DNA of 48,289 nucleotides from Caldilineae bacterium (GCA_011176545.1 DUEN01000023.1:1-48289), one strand, 5' to 3'; positions 33,315 to 44,684 are shown, numbered from the stretch's first letter. Numbers and translations are program-made. The notes: generated from the letters alone by a model not told the origin.

Positions 33315-34154
33315 ATGTTGAGAGATAGCACGGCGTTACCCAATCTTCAGGTGTTACCTACGGCTAATCTGGTCTTGCATGAGCATGGTGACCCGCGCCG
33401 CGTCGCCCGGCTGTGCGAGCGGCTTCGGGAGGAGGGGAAGCTGAAGAATCCTCCCATCGTCGCTCCCATCCCGGGGAGCGAGCGCTTCGTGGTGCTGGAT
33501 GGGGCCAATCGCACGCTGGCCTTGCAGAAGCTGGGCATTCCACACGTCGTCGCCCAGGTGGTGAGCTATGACGACCCGGGCGTGGAGCTGCATACATGGT
33601 ATCATGTGGTCACCGGGATGTCCCGCAAGGAGTTCATGGCCGCGTTGGAAGAGGTGACCGGGCTGCGGTTGATCCCCTGCACACTCCAGGAGGCTCGCGC
33701 CGCCCTGGCGGTGGGCGACGCGGCGGCTTATATCGTCTTCGAGGACGCCGTTTACCGCGTCGGCGACGGGGATCGTGATCGCCTGGCCGATATCCGGCTG
33801 CTGAACGATCTGGTCGCCGCGTATCAGGGACGGGCCCAGATCTTTCGAGCTTCCAATGACGTGTATGAGAAGCAGGCTCCCTACTACCCGGACATCACCG
33901 CATTGGTCGTCTTCCCTCGCTACCGCCCGGCAGACATTATCGCCCTCGCCCGTGAGGGTGCTAAGGTGCCAAGCGGTATCACGCGTCACATCATCCCCAA
34001 TCGGGCACTACGTATCAACATACCCCTCTCGGTGCTGGAAGCGGATTGGCCACTGGAACAGAAGCAGGCCTGGCTGCATGATTGGTTGATGGAGCGGATG
34101 GCCGCTAATGCCATTCGGTATTATAGTGAGCCTACTTTCCTCTTCGATGAATGA
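33315..34154 (+). CDS. ParB/sulfiredoxin-fold protein related to serine kinases SerK/SbnI
   Basis: The 279-residue protein has an N-terminal ParB-like domain. HEHGDPRRVARLCERLREEG contains E23, and FVVLDGANRTLAL contains D62 and R66. In the free-serine kinases SerK (archaea) and SbnI (Staphylococcus), an N-terminal Glu and an Asp in a DGHHR loop are key catalytic residues. Both are kept here, but the His-His pair is replaced by Ala-Asn. The C-terminal 180 residues are helical, with AALEEVTGLRLIPCTL and FPRYRPADIIALAREG. No parA, parS-like site or siderophore genes lie nearby. It is therefore more likely an enzyme than a segregation protein. It lacks an obvious ribosome-binding site. Confidence 0.75.
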   Translation: MLRDSTALPNLQVLPTANLVLHEHGDPRRVARLCERLREEGKLKNPPIVAPIPGSERFVVLDGANRTLALQKLGIPHVVAQVVSYDDPGVELHTWYHVVTGMSRKEFMAALEEVTGLRLIPCTLQEARAALAVGDAAAYIVFEDAVYRVGDGDRDRLADIRLLNDLVAAYQGRAQIFRASNDVYEKQAPYYPDITALVVFPRYRPADIIALAREGAKVPSGITRHIIPNRALRINIPLSVLEADWPLEQKQAWLHDWLMERMAANAIRYYSEPTFLFDE

Positions 34155-34375
34155 ACTCATGGAGAGGCCAGGAGACGATCGGCCCAGGGGACCGAGGCCA
34201 TCCAGGACGAGATCGCGCCTGAGTGGTGGGCACACGCTGGCTGAAGAGGCAAGGCCAGAGTCTCTAGATGGTGTGTTCCTGACCACGGCCGGCTCGAGCC
34301 GAGGGATGCTCAGATGTGGATTAAGATGCGGCGGCCTGGCCTGCGCAAGGGGTGGTACGGGCTTCAGAGGTCACG

Positions 34376-35743
34376 ATGGGAACGGATACGCTTAGTTTCG
34401 TCCTCCCGCGCTTACTGGCCGTGGCGGCGTTGATCGCCGCCAACGGCTTCTTCGTGATGGTCGAGTTCGCCCTGGTGACCTCCCGCCGCGCGCGCATCGA
34501 CCATTTGGTAGCCCGGGGCCAGCGAAGCGCCCGGCTGGTACAGCACATGATGGATCACACCGATGCTTACATCGCGGCCGCGCAGCTAGGCATCACCATG
34601 GCCTCCCTGGCGCTGGGGTGGGTTGGGGACATCACTATCGCGACGTTGATCGAACCACCTCTGGAGGCCCTCATCGGGAGATGGAGCGAGGCGGCTACCA
34701 TCACCATCGGCACGGCCATCTCCTTCACGTTGGTGACCTCGTTACATATCGTGCTGGGGGAGCAGGCGCCTAAGATCCTGGCGATCCGATATCCTGAGCA
34801 GACAGCCCTATGGGTGGCCCCACCGCTGATGGCCTTCTATCGGATCTTCTGGCCCTTCATCTGGATCCTGGATCAATCGACGGCGCTCGTCCTCCGGCTC
34901 TTCGGCGTGAGGGGCGTCACGTCCCAGCACGGCGTGTATACCGTGGAAGAGCTAAAGTTCCTGGTCAAGGAGTCGCAGGAGAGGGGCCTCCTCGGTGAGG
35001 AAGAGGAGGAGATGCTGGTTCGCGTGTTCGAGTTCAACGATCGCTACGTGCGAGAGGTTATGATCCCGCGCACAGAGATCATCGCCATCGAACGTTCTGC
35101 CACGCTGGACGAGCTCCTCTCCCTCTTCGCCCATTATCAGCATTCCCGGTTCCCGGTCTACGAGGGGGACCTCGATCATATCGTTGGGGTGGTATCCATC
35201 AAGGATGTATTGACGCTCCTGTCCCAGCGCGATGTCCCGCGCTCCAAGTCGATCGAGGCTTTGGGGTTGATTCGGCCGGTGTTGACCGTGCCGGAGAGTC
35301 GCCGGGTGGGCGATCTCTTCCAGGAGATGCGCCGGTCTCGGACGCAGATGGCCGTCGTGATCGACGAATTCGGGGGCACGGCAGGGCTGATCACCCTCGA
35401 GGGGTTGGCGGAGGAGATTATCGGCCGCATGAGCGACGAGTGGGTGGAGGAGGAGCCGGAGGTCGAGGCCATCGATAAGGACACGTTCGAAGTGGATGCC
35501 ATGTTGCGGATCGATGAGGTCAACGCCGAGCTAGGGCTTCGACTACCGGAGTCGCCAGATTACGAGACGCTGGCAGGGTTCCTCCTTTACCAGTTACGTC
35601 ACATCCCGAGGGAGGGGGAAACGACGCGGTGGCGGGACCTGCACTTCACGATCACGGAGATGAAGGGACCTAAGATCGAGCGCGTGCGTATCACGCGCTC
35701 GACGACCAGACAAGTCGAGGCTGCTCTATCAACTCAGGAATAA
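34376..35743 (+). CDS. CNNM/CorC-family hemolysin-like transporter (HlyC/CorC)
   Basis: The 455-residue protein has an N-terminal CNNM/DUF21 transmembrane domain with four helices (about 1-190, [20 protein letters not shown]). Paired CBS domains follow (about 210-335, [13 protein letters not shown] and [11 protein letters not shown]). A C-terminal CorC_HlyC transporter-associated domain spans about 345-455 ([19 protein letters not shown]). Bacterial CorB/CorC proteins export Mg2+ or confer cobalt and magnesium resistance, with CBS domains that bind nucleotides. The ATG is preceded by AGAGGTCACG. asnS begins 10 bases after the stop, so the two genes are probably co-transcribed. Confidence 0.92.
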   Translation: MGTDTLSFVLPRLLAVAALIAANGFFVMVEFALVTSRRARIDHLVARGQRSARLVQHMMDHTDAYIAAAQLGITMASLALGWVGDITIATLIEPPLEALIGRWSEAATITIGTAISFTLVTSLHIVLGEQAPKILAIRYPEQTALWVAPPLMAFYRIFWPFIWILDQSTALVLRLFGVRGVTSQHGVYTVEELKFLVKESQERGLLGEEEEEMLVRVFEFNDRYVREVMIPRTEIIAIERSATLDELLSLFAHYQHSRFPVYEGDLDHIVGVVSIKDVLTLLSQRDVPRSKSIEALGLIRPVLTVPESRRVGDLFQEMRRSRTQMAVVIDEFGGTAGLITLEGLAEEIIGRMSDEWVEEEPEVEAIDKDTFEVDAMLRIDEVNAELGLRLPESPDYETLAGFLLYQLRHIPREGETTRWRDLHFTITEMKGPKIERVRITRSTTRQVEAALSTQE

Positions 35744-35753
35744 GGGGGTTCCT

Positions 35754-37097
<1,344 letters not shown>

Positions 37098-37159
37098 TGC
37101 CCGACCTGGGAGGGAGGGGCTGTGAGGGGGGCCGACCGATGGCGAAGGGAAGCTGAGGC

Positions 37160-38209
37160 GTGTATCTGGCTTACCCTGTCGTCTTCCTGACGGCGTTAGC
37201 TCTGGCGGCGGTGTGTTCTCCCCTGGCCGATCGGCTGGGCTACCGTTGGGGGATCGTGGATCGGCCGGGGGGCCGCCGCCAACATCATGGTGAGGTCTCC
37301 CGCCTGGGGGGCATCGCGCTGTACGTCGCCTTCATCGGCGCACTCGCGCTCTCCGCCTTCTTGCCCGAGACGTGGTTGCCACCGCGGCTCGACCCCAAGG
37401 AACTCACCCGCCTCACCGGGCTTATCCTGGGCGTGAGCTTCGTCTTCCTCGCCGGGCTGGTGGACGACCGCTATGAGCTAGGTCCCGTACCCCAACTGGC
37501 GATCCAGTTGATGGCCAGCCTCATCGCCATCGCCTTTATCATCCACATCAAGCACGTGAACAACCCCTTCACTAACCAGCTCCTCTTCGGCCCTCAAGGG
37601 CTCCCCTCTCCTCTGGTCTGGGTGGTCACTATCTTCTGGTTCATGGGGATGATGACCACCGTGAACTGGCTGGATGGGCTGGATGGGCTGGCCGCCGGCG
37701 TCGCCGCCATCCTATGCGCGTTGCTGGCACTGCACATGTATCGCGAAGGCCAGTATAGCGTCGTCATCCAGCCGCTGGCCTTGCTGGGGGCGACGTTGGG
37801 ATTCCTACCTTTCAACTTCCATCCCGCGCGCGTCTTCATGGGGAGCGCGGGGGCCTACATGCTGGGGTTCGCTATGGCCGCTTTGGGCATCATCGGCGGC
37901 GCGAAGGTAGCGACGGTTCTGCTCGTCATGGGATTGCCCATCATGGATGTCGCTTGGCTGATCTGGCGTCGCTGGCGTCGCGGTCAGGCTCCTACCCGGG
38001 AGGGTCGGGATCACCTTCACTTTCGCCTGCTGGATAAGGGGCTGACGCAGCGGACGATCGTCCTCGGCTATTACGCCTTCTCCGCGGGGTTTGGGGTGCT
38101 GGCCCTCGTCCTGGGACCGCGCATCTACAAAGTGATCGCCCTGGCGCTGTTGGGCATCCTCGGCGGGGGAGTGCTGTGGTGGGCGAACCGGGAGAGCCCC
38201 GCTCCCTGA
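37160..38209 (+). CDS. WecA/MraY-family phospho-N-acetylhexosamine transferase
   Basis: The 349-residue polytopic protein has about ten membrane helices. Conserved catalytic motifs are D102-D103 in LAGLVDDRYELGP, NWLDGLDGLAAG (N169, D172, D175) and a final HLHFRL segment (DHLHFRLLDKG). These define the polyprenyl-phosphate HexNAc-1-P transferases. The enzyme attaches a sugar-1-phosphate from a UDP-sugar to undecaprenyl phosphate. A WecA/TagO-like role in teichoic-acid or exopolysaccharide assembly is more likely than MraY, because no murein gene cluster surrounds it. Translation starts at a GTG preceded by GAAGGGAAGC. It follows asnS after 62 bases. Confidence 0.92.
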   Translation: MYLAYPVVFLTALALAAVCSPLADRLGYRWGIVDRPGGRRQHHGEVSRLGGIALYVAFIGALALSAFLPETWLPPRLDPKELTRLTGLILGVSFVFLAGLVDDRYELGPVPQLAIQLMASLIAIAFIIHIKHVNNPFTNQLLFGPQGLPSPLVWVVTIFWFMGMMTTVNWLDGLDGLAAGVAAILCALLALHMYREGQYSVVIQPLALLGATLGFLPFNFHPARVFMGSAGAYMLGFAMAALGIIGGAKVATVLLVMGLPIMDVAWLIWRRWRRGQAPTREGRDHLHFRLLDKGLTQRTIVLGYYAFSAGFGVLALVLGPRIYKVIALALLGILGGGVLWWANRESPAP

Positions 38210-38227
38210 GAACATGATCGACAATTC

Positions 38228-38255
38228 ACCACAAAGGCACCAAGGCGCTAAGGAG
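38228..38255 (+). repeat. Dispersed repeat, copy E
   Basis: TTCACCACAAAGGCACCAAG followed by GCGCTAAGG matches copy C and, less well, copies A, B and D. Confidence 0.6.
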
Positions 38256-38377
38256 AGGGGGATTGAAAACGCTTCAGATCTCTCCTCACTAGTTCCATAA
38301 GTCCCCCACGGAAGAGGAGGGCTTCTCTATTCGCTCAAATTGGAATAGACAACACCCGCTTCCTTAAAGGCGTGTTT

Positions 38378-38407
38378 TGTAGGGGCGACCGGTCGGTCGT
38401 CCCTACA
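38378..38407. repeat. Hairpin repeat of the GTAGGGGCG type (one mismatch)
   Basis: TGTAGGGGCGACC (38379-38390 core), centre GGTC and GGTCGTCCCTACA fold into a 13-bp stem with one mismatch. Shortly downstream, GGTGCGTCGCACC (38415-38427) is another perfect short palindrome. Confidence 0.6.
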
Positions 38408-38442
38408 GAGTCTATTGGTGCGTCGCACCATCAGGAGCGTTC

Positions 38443-39312
38443 CTACTCTGGCTGGGGGACGACTCGCCATCTCCCGTCCGTCTCGACGAGGCGTCCGACG
38501 TCGATGCGCGGGTCGTGTTGGAAGATGAGCCTGGCCTGATGGCGCGTCGCCCAGGCGATGATCTGCTTCTTCGTCTGGATACTCGTCAGCGGGTCGATGT
38601 CGTAGGCGGGCACCCAGGCCAGCCGTTCCATATGAACGGCCCAGGGGATCGCGTCGGCCAGGAAGATGGCGGCCTCCCCCTCGCTCTCGATCACCACGCA
38701 TTGGTGCGATCGGGTATGCCCCGGGGCGATCCACGTGCGCACCTCGTCGGTGACCCACACGTCCCCGTCGATGACGTGAAGCTGCCCCGCATCGGCGATG
38801 GGCTGAAAGTTCTCCGCAAAGTACGTGCCGCGCGTGCGCTCGTTGGGGAATGACGCGTCGGCCAGCTCCAGCCGTTGTACCCAGTAGGTTGCGTTGGGGA
38901 AACTCGGCTGGGCCCGCGCGTCCAATCCGTCGCTTTGCCGGGTATTGCCGCCGCAGTGGTCCGCGTGCAGATGCGTATTGAGGACGATGTCGATGTCCTC
39001 CGGCTTGAAGCCCGCCTCGGCCAGGGATCGCAACAGGCGGTCACGATCGTCAGGGGGAAGCCCCAGGATCTCGCGCACCCGAGGCGTCATCTTGTCCCCG
39101 TATCCCGTGTCGATCAGGATACGCTTCCCTTGGGATTCGATGAGGAGGCAGCGTAACACGATGGGGACGCGGTTCTCTTCGTCAGCTGAGGTGACCCGGC
39201 TCCATAGCCGCTTGGGGACTAGGCCGAACAGTCCCCCAGCGTCCATCCAAATCTGCCCGTCGTCGATGATATGAACGATGGCTCGTCCGATCTCCAATCG
39301 TCGGTGGCTCAA
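38443..39312 (-). CDS. Metallo-beta-lactamase-fold hydrolase
   Basis: This 289-residue protein has the MBL metal motif THLHADH with H114, H116, D118 and H119. Later ligands are in TRSHQCVVIESEGE and LADAIPW. It belongs to the lactonase-like/glyoxalase-II-like MBL group. The substrate is unknown. The N-terminus is uncertain: I propose a TTG at 39312 with GAGGGA six to eight bases upstream, giving MSHRRLEIGRAIVHI. Longer frames overlap the HEAT gene and look non-coding. It lies 23 bases after the HEAT-repeat gene and is probably co-transcribed with it. Confidence 0.8.
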   Translation of the reverse strand: MSHRRLEIGRAIVHIIDDGQIWMDAGGLFGLVPKRLWSRVTSADEENRVPIVLRCLLIESQGKRILIDTGYGDKMTPRVREILGLPPDDRDRLLRSLAEAGFKPEDIDIVLNTHLHADHCGGNTRQSDGLDARAQPSFPNATYWVQRLELADASFPNERTRGTYFAENFQPIADAGQLHVIDGDVWVTDEVRTWIAPGHTRSHQCVVIESEGEAAIFLADAIPWAVHMERLAWVPAYDIDPLTSIQTKKQIIAWATRHQARLIFQHDPRIDVGRLVETDGRWRVVPQPE

Positions 39313-39335
39313 CGAGGTCCCTCGAACAAGGTGGG

Positions 39336-40226
39336 CTATCCCTTCCGAAGTCTCCGAGCGCTCGCCCGGATCTGCGTCAGCGCCTGGACCGCGGCTTCTC
39401 CCACGATCCCCTCGCCCGCGTCCGCGTCGTCCTCCTGACGTTGGACCAGGGCATTCCGCGCCTGGTTTAGGAGCTCTCGATCGGCCGGATCGGCGCGAGA
39501 CAACGTCTGGGCGGCGCGGCCTAATCCCTGGCAGGCATACCACCGGATCTGAGGATCGGGATCGTCCAGCGCCGCGAGCAATCCCGTGACGGCGGTGACA
39601 TCCCATCCCAACTGCCCCAGAGCCCAGGCCGCGCTGCGGCGGACCTGCGTCTCCTCATCCTGGCGGGACAGGCACTGCTGGAGCATCTCCGCCGCCTCCG
39701 GAGCGCCGATCATCCCCAGCGCACGGGCGATGGCCCAGCGCACACCCGGCGAGGGCTCGCTCTCCATGTAAGCGACGAGATACTCCACCGCCTCGGGACG
39801 CCTGAGCCGGCCCAGGGAGAGCGCCGCCGCTACGCGCACGCCGGCGTCGTCATCCGACAACGCGTCCACCAGCAGAGGAAGGGCCTCCTCCCAAGTCGTC
39901 TCCCCCAGAGCCTCGGCGGCCGCGGCCCGGCGCAGAGGGAGCTCATCCTTCAGCGCGCTCTGGATGCCGCGCAGGGCCTCCTCCCGGGGGAGGGTGACCA
40001 GGGATCGGCCGGCCTGCCAGCGCACGAAGGGTACGGGATCGCCGAGGGCCTGCACCAGCGCATCTACCGCGCGTTCGGGCGCGTCGGTGAGCTGAAGGGC
40101 CAGGGCGGCCTCCCATCGGCGCCGAGGTTGAGGGTCAGCGAGCGCGCTGAAGGGATCTCCATCGAAGGAAGGCTTCGGGGGTTCCTGTTTCCGACGTAGG
40201 CGACGTAAGCGACTGATCCATCCCAT
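39336..40226 (-). CDS. HEAT-repeat (PBS-lyase type) protein
   Basis: The 296-residue protein is made of about seven HEAT-like helical pairs, each roughly 31 residues, from residue 30 to 290 (RRRWEAALAL, VPFVRWQAGRSLVTL, PLRRAAAAEALGETT, AGVRVAAALSLGRLRR, PGVRWAIARALGMIG, TQVRRSAAWALGQLG, PQIRWYACQGLGRAA). The N-terminal 25 residues are basic. HEAT proteins act as scaffolds, or as phycobilin lyases in cyanobacteria; nothing here suggests a pigment role. The start follows AAGGAGCG. It is transcribed divergently from tatA. Confidence 0.85.
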   Translation of the reverse strand: MGWISRLRRLRRKQEPPKPSFDGDPFSALADPQPRRRWEAALALQLTDAPERAVDALVQALGDPVPFVRWQAGRSLVTLPREEALRGIQSALKDELPLRRAAAAEALGETTWEEALPLLVDALSDDDAGVRVAAALSLGRLRRPEAVEYLVAYMESEPSPGVRWAIARALGMIGAPEAAEMLQQCLSRQDEETQVRRSAAWALGQLGWDVTAVTGLLAALDDPDPQIRWYACQGLGRAAQTLSRADPADRELLNQARNALVQRQEDDADAGEGIVGEAAVQALTQIRASARRLRKG

Positions 40227-40266
40227 GTTGGCGCTCCTTGAGGTGGCGCGAGCTAAGCCGATCGAT

Positions 40267-40294
40267 AGTATAGCACAAGCGACGTGGGTGCCAA
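40267..40294 (-). promoter_or_regulatory. Promoter of the HEAT-repeat gene
   Basis: TTGGCA (40289-40294) and TATACT (40267-40272) on the minus strand are 16 bases apart, with an extended TGC immediately before the -10. It is back-to-back with the tatA promoter. Confidence 0.6.
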
Positions 40295-40330
40295 AGCGCT
40301 GGCCCCGCGGGCGTCAACGTTGGCGTCCAT

Positions 40331-40359
40331 TTGTGGCTTGGGCGGGGCTGTGCTATAAT
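40331..40359 (+). promoter_or_regulatory. Promoter of tatA
   Basis: TTGTGG (40331-40336) and TATAAT (40354-40359) are spaced by 17 bases with extended TGC. Initiation near 40366 leaves a leader of about 36 bases carrying AGGAGGTGA. Confidence 0.7.
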
Positions 40360-40401
40360 TTTTCCAACTGGCGCTTGTGCGCACTCAGGAGGTGAAAGTT
40401 G

Positions 40402-40620
40402 ATGCCCAATCTCGGTCCCTTTGAGTTGATCATCATCCTGGTGATCATCATCATCATCTTCGGCGTCGGCCGTCTGCCGGAGGTCGGCGGCGCGCTGGGG
40501 AAGGGTATCCGCGAGTTCCGTAAGGCTACCCGAGAGGGAGAGGAAGCCAAGAGGGAACTGGAGGAGATGGCCAAGGAGGATGCCGAGGCCGCGAAGGCGG
40601 AGAAGGCTGAGGAGGCATAA
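40402..40620 (+). CDS. tatA: Sec-independent translocase subunit TatA/E
   Basis: The 72-residue protein has an N-terminal membrane helix (residues 7-20, [20 protein letters not shown]), the FG dipeptide and the conserved hinge [21 protein letters not shown] long acidic/basic amphipathic tail ([17 protein letters not shown] to KAEKAEEA) follows. TatA forms the pore that moves folded twin-arginine proteins across the membrane. tatB and tatC are not adjacent, which is common in Chloroflexota. I chose the ATG at 40402 (nine bases after AGGAGG) over an in-frame TTG at 40399. Own promoter and terminator. Confidence 0.93.
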   Translation: MPNLGPFELIIILVIIIIIFGVGRLPEVGGALGKGIREFRKATREGEEAKRELEEMAKEDAEAAKAEKAEEA

Positions 40621-40687
40621 AGCGCTGAAGTTGGCCTCGGTCAAGGCCGGGAACGAAAAACCCATAGGCATATCCGCGCGGGATGAG

Positions 40688-40715
40688 AGCCCTGGGGAGG
40701 ATCTCCAGGGCTTTG
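40688..40715 (+). terminator. Terminator after tatA
   Basis: AGCCCTGG (40688-40695) pairs with CCAGGGCT (40705-40712), and the following bases TTGTCATTTT are T-rich. Confidence 0.65.
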
Positions 40716-40720
40716 TCATT

Positions 40721-41548
40721 TTAGCCGGGTAGCTCGAATAGGGCCAGTACGGGGTAGTGGTCGGAGGCCACGTCCGCTGGCGGGGCGTCCCAGCGTCGGC
40801 ACCAGCGCAACGCGGGGGCCAGCGATGGGGAGGCGAAGATGTAATCGATGCGCACGCGTGGCTCCGTCGTCGGACAGCTCAGCCCCTCTCCTTCCCCGGC
40901 TTGGGAGAAGCAATCCACATAGCCCATTTGCAACAGGCGCGGTATGACCCTCGGCTTCTCCAGCTTATAACCTTCCGCGGCAGCTGTGGCCACCGCGGCC
41001 TTCCACATCTCAGGCTCAGGATAGTCCGCCGATGACAACGTGTTGAAGTCCCCCATGAGCAGGTGAGGGCGTTCTCTGTCTCGCCATGTCCATTGCAACA
41101 GTGATTGGAGTTGTCTCCAGCGCGCGTCCTCTCGTGTCTGATCCAGGTGGGTGATGTACGCCGTGAGGAGGGTGCCCGTTGGGAGCGCGATATGTACCTC
41201 GAGCAGGCCGCGCTGCTCCCGACCCGGCACCGGGACCAGCCGATGGGCCGCGTACGCCTGGATCGGCCAGCGGCTGAGGCAGGCGTTCCCGTAGCCTGTG
41301 GGTGCACGTTCATCTCCCCAGGAGGCCGTCGTCGCCTGGCCGAACACGGCCTCCATCCTCAACATCTCGGCCATGGCGTCCAGCGCGGGGCGATCCAACC
41401 CGGGGACCGGCGCGGGATGATATACCTCATTGAGCGCGATCACGTCCGCCTCGGCGGCCCGGATGACTTCCGCGGTCCGAGAGACATCGATCCGGCCGTC
41501 GATGCCCTCCCAATGGTGGATGTTGTATGTCAACACGCGCAGTTTCAT
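40721..41548 (-). CDS. Endonuclease/exonuclease/phosphatase (EEP) family hydrolase
   Basis: The 275-residue protein carries all EEP residues: N9 (TYNIHH), E41 (ALNEVYHP), D167 and N169 (MGDFNTLSS) and D263-H264 (SDHYPV) near the end. The family includes DNases, sphingomyelinases and inositol phosphatases, and the substrate cannot be told. No signal peptide is evident. The ATG at 41548 is chosen because it begins MKLRVLTYNI and follows AGAGGGCCGGC. It lies on the opposite strand to tatA. Confidence 0.9.
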   Translation of the reverse strand: MKLRVLTYNIHHWEGIDGRIDVSRTAEVIRAAEADVIALNEVYHPAPVPGLDRPALDAMAEMLRMEAVFGQATTASWGDERAPTGYGNACLSRWPIQAYAAHRLVPVPGREQRGLLEVHIALPTGTLLTAYITHLDQTREDARWRQLQSLLQWTWRDRERPHLLMGDFNTLSSADYPEPEMWKAAVATAAAEGYKLEKPRVIPRLLQMGYVDCFSQAGEGEGLSCPTTEPRVRIDYIFASPSLAPALRWCRRWDAPPADVASDHYPVLALFELPG

Positions 41549-41714
41549 GATGAGCCGGCCCTCTGATAAGCCATCTCCCCGGATTTTAATATGTGATCCT
41601 GAGCGCGTCAATGAAAAACGCTCATATTCATGTCGGCTTCACGACCGGGGTACAACCCTATGTCGGGCAACGCGCCGCCGTGCCCCTACAAGGGTTGGCG
41701 CTCCTATGAGCGAT

Positions 41715-41753
41715 GAAAAAGGCGGGGACAGGATTCAGCCCTGTCCCCGCCTT
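41715..41753 (-). terminator. Terminator of the beta-propeller protein gene
   Basis: AAGGCGGGGACAGG (41719-41732) and CCTGTCCCCGCCTT (41740-41753) pair over 14 bp with a seven-base loop. On the minus strand the stem is followed by TTTTT. Confidence 0.85.
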
Positions 41754-41771
41754 GGCTTACGAGATGCCCGA

Positions 41772-44519
41772 CTAGGGCGCGGCAGGCGGATCCGAGATCA
41801 CAGTAACGGCGTCGTTGAGACGGCTGGTGATGTACACGCGGTTGCGTACGGTGTCCACCGCGATGCCCTCCTCCGACCCGCGAGGCAGGGAGATCGTGGT
41901 GATCAGGCTGTTGTCGATGGTGTTGTATACCTTCACCTTATCGCCACACACCACGAACAGGTGCCGGGTGTTCGGGTTATAGCCCACCACGAAGGGCTCC
42001 TCGCCGACATCGATCTTCCCCACGATCTCGTTCGTATCTGTGTTGATGATGGTCACCGTGCGGTTCTCTTCGCGGTTGGCGACGTAGAGCAGATGGTTCA
42101 CCGGATCATAGGCTAAGCCGTATGGGAGCGGCACGTCCGGTCGCGTGTTGTATACGCCGCCATCGAGCAGATAGTGGACCTCATTGGATCCGTACGCTGT
42201 GAGATAGACGAAGCCCCTCTCCTCGTCGGCGGCCACCATGGAGGGATATCGGCCCGCTGGCTTGATCGTGGATACGACAATGTTGTTGACGGGATCGATG
42301 ATGGAGACGCTGTCGCTGCCGAAGTTGGCCACGTAGAGGCGGTTACCCAGGTCGGTGATTCCGTCCGGGTGGTTGCCCACCGGGATGACGTCGATTAGAG
42401 TGCCGGCCGTCGGATCGACGACGGCGACGTTATGCGTATCCCGGTTAGCCACGTAGACGCGATCCATGCTGGGCAGATAGGCCACGCCGTTTGGCCCTCT
42501 CACCTCCGGCCCGAGATCGATCGTTTTCTGGATGGTGAGGGTGTCCCCGTCGATCACCGTCAGGTGATGCCCGCTGCTGAGGGGGCCGTGATGGCCGACG
42601 AAGATCCGATTGCGCGCCATGTCCACGTCCACGCCATGAGGATAGGAATCGGGCGGCAGGAAGACGATGGCCAGCACGGAGATGGTGGGCGTCGGAGTGG
42701 GCCATGGGGCGGCGAAGTTGCGCATAAGGAGAGGCATGTAGGCCATCCGCGCCCCAGGCGTCGCGGTCGGCGTGGAAGTGGGCGTGGGAGTGGGAGTCGC
42801 GCCCACCGTGGTCGTCGGTGTAGGTGTGGGGCTCGGCGTGCTGGTGGGAGTTTGCGTCGGAGTGGGCGTCGGCGTGACGACGGGCGTGCTGGTCGCCGTG
42901 GGCGACGGGGTTGGCGTGGGCACTTCCGCGAAGCACACCTCCAACGAGACATCATCGATGAACATGGCGGTGACGCCGTCGCGGCTGTCGTTGTAAGTGC
43001 CGAAGTCGATGATGATCTGCTGGCCGCGATAGGCCGTCAGATCATATTCAGCGTATAGCCACTCCTGGGCGTTCGACTTCTCACGCAGGAGCCAGTGAAA
43101 GGATCCGTTTTGTCGGATGATCAGCACGAATTGTAGATCGATGGAGTCTGGCCCGAAGGGGATCCGGCCATCGACCAGCCGTTGAGGCAAGGCCGACTCA
43201 GGGATCTGTTGCGTCATTCCGGTGGTGAGCTCTCCGCTCTGCGGATATCGCCAGAATCGCAGCTTGACGGAGGTCGCCTCCTCGGGGATAGTAACCTTCT
43301 GCCATGCCTCTGAATAGCTAGACTTCGGAGTGCCTTCCACGATCCCCGTGCGAATGCTGCGCTGCCCTTGGTGTGCCTGGATCGTGGAGTAGCCTGGTAA
43401 CCATGCTCCCTGGAAGCGCCAACCGAAGTCATACTCGGCGCCGCCATTCTGGAAGTACTCTCGACAGATGTCCCGATTTCGCCAGATGCCCGCGTCGCTG
43501 GCTAGGTATACTGTGTCGAAGCCGAGGGTGGCCAGCAGATCGTGGGCGGCCGCATCGTTGGGCGGATCCGGCATGGGAGCCCACGTCTGTCCCCCGTCCA
43601 CGGAGCGATATACCCGACGGCGGCCCATGAAGTTCGTCCCCATGTCGGCGACGTACACGGTCTGGTCCTCCGCGTAGTTGGGCGAGAAGGCCACAGGGCC
43701 GGGGAAGGGCGCATAATATCCGGGGAGGCCCAACCCCGTATAGGTCCAGGTGTTGCCGCCATCGGTGGAGAGGAAGACGCCGCTCTCCGGCACGACGCCC
43801 GAGGCCTCGATCTCACGGTAGGTGACGATGACCGTATGGTCGTTCTTGTAATTGGGAGAGACGGCCACGCCGTAATTTGGCCCATGGCTGCCGGTCAACG
43901 CGGTCCAGGTCTGGCCACCGTCCGTAGAGCGATATAAGGGGCCGAAGCCGGCCAGGAAGATGGTCCGATCGTTCGCGAAGTTGGGCGAGATGGCGAAGTC
44001 AAAGGCGATGAAGGAGGGCTGAATACCCGTGTTGCTCAACGTCCAGGTATCACCTCGATCCGTGGACCGGTAGACATGTCCCTGGTCATCCGCCGCGAAG
44101 AGCGTGCCATCAGCGACGAAATTGGGCGAGATGGCCAGCACCTCATAGGAGGGAGCGTTGGTTAACTGAACCCAGTGCTCGCCCGCGTCGGTGGAGCGGT
44201 AAAGCTCATCCCCGGTGCCGGAGAAGAGAGTGGGATCGTCCGGATAACCCGGGCTGACGAGCACCCATCTGGCATCAGGGAGCTCCTGGATTCGCGTCCA
44301 ACTGTTCCCATGGTCGGTAGATCGATAGATCCCGGTGCTGGTGGCCGCGAAGAGCGTGCCGTCCGTCTCATAATTCGGGCTGGCCGCCAGCCGCCAGGCG
44401 GCCCCGGGAGGACCGCCATCCATCCACTCGTCAGCAGGGATCGTTTTGGCCCCAACGTTGGCACCGATGGCTAACGAGAGCAGACATATCATCCCAAGGA
44501 TCACACGTAGACGTTTCAT
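41772..44519 (-). CDS. Secreted two-propeller protein: BNR/sortilin-like, jelly-roll, Thr-Pro linker and YVTN propeller
   Basis: The 915-residue protein starts at the ATG after AAGGAGGTATA. It has a signal peptide (about 1-25). The first half (about 30-320) contains repeated BNR/sortilin-like units ([42 protein letters not shown]). A jelly-roll-like module follows (about 345-530). A Thr/Pro-rich linker spans about 532-588 (repeated TPTPTP and ATSTP). The final 300 residues form a YVTN/NHL-like propeller with units such as [17 protein letters not shown]. Residue usage of the linker fits extracellular Chloroflexota proteins. The role is probably surface binding. Confidence 0.85.
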   Translation of the reverse strand: MKRLRVILGMICLLSLAIGANVGAKTIPADEWMDGGPPGAAWRLAASPNYETDGTLFAATSTGIYRSTDHGNSWTRIQELPDARWVLVSPGYPDDPTLFSGTGDELYRSTDAGEHWVQLTNAPSYEVLAISPNFVADGTLFAADDQGHVYRSTDRGDTWTLSNTGIQPSFIAFDFAISPNFANDRTIFLAGFGPLYRSTDGGQTWTALTGSHGPNYGVAVSPNYKNDHTVIVTYREIEASGVVPESGVFLSTDGGNTWTYTGLGLPGYYAPFPGPVAFSPNYAEDQTVYVADMGTNFMGRRRVYRSVDGGQTWAPMPDPPNDAAAHDLLATLGFDTVYLASDAGIWRNRDICREYFQNGGAEYDFGWRFQGAWLPGYSTIQAHQGQRSIRTGIVEGTPKSSYSEAWQKVTIPEEATSVKLRFWRYPQSGELTTGMTQQIPESALPQRLVDGRIPFGPDSIDLQFVLIIRQNGSFHWLLREKSNAQEWLYAEYDLTAYRGQQIIIDFGTYNDSRDGVTAMFIDDVSLEVCFAEVPTPTPSPTATSTPVVTPTPTPTQTPTSTPSPTPTPTTTVGATPTPTPTSTPTATPGARMAYMPLLMRNFAAPWPTPTPTISVLAIVFLPPDSYPHGVDVDMARNRIFVGHHGPLSSGHHLTVIDGDTLTIQKTIDLGPEVRGPNGVAYLPSMDRVYVANRDTHNVAVVDPTAGTLIDVIPVGNHPDGITDLGNRLYVANFGSDSVSIIDPVNNIVVSTIKPAGRYPSMVAADEERGFVYLTAYGSNEVHYLLDGGVYNTRPDVPLPYGLAYDPVNHLLYVANREENRTVTIINTDTNEIVGKIDVGEEPFVVGYNPNTRHLFVVCGDKVKVYNTIDNSLITTISLPRGSEEGIAVDTVRNRVYITSRLNDAVTVISDPPAAP

Positions 44520-44684
44520 TATACCTCCTTCAACCGGTATGAGAAGGGATGATCGCGGGGATGCCCACATCCCGGATCTCGCTCGCGCCAGTGTGAATAA
44601 AAGCAGGGTATGCCGGGGGGAGGAGGTGGCTCATGCGGTCATTTATCAGAGAACAGAGGCGCATGTCGAGGTCTCCGTGGGGAT

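Noticed and set aside
37160-38209. Assignment as MraY (peptidoglycan)
   Set aside because: Motifs are shared by all polyprenyl-phosphate HexNAc-1-P transferases and no mur/fts genes are adjacent, so the broader call is kept.
42772-42996. Val/Gly repeat protein on the plus strand
   Set aside because: It is the complement of the Thr-Pro linker of the beta-propeller protein, and its regularity comes from that linker.
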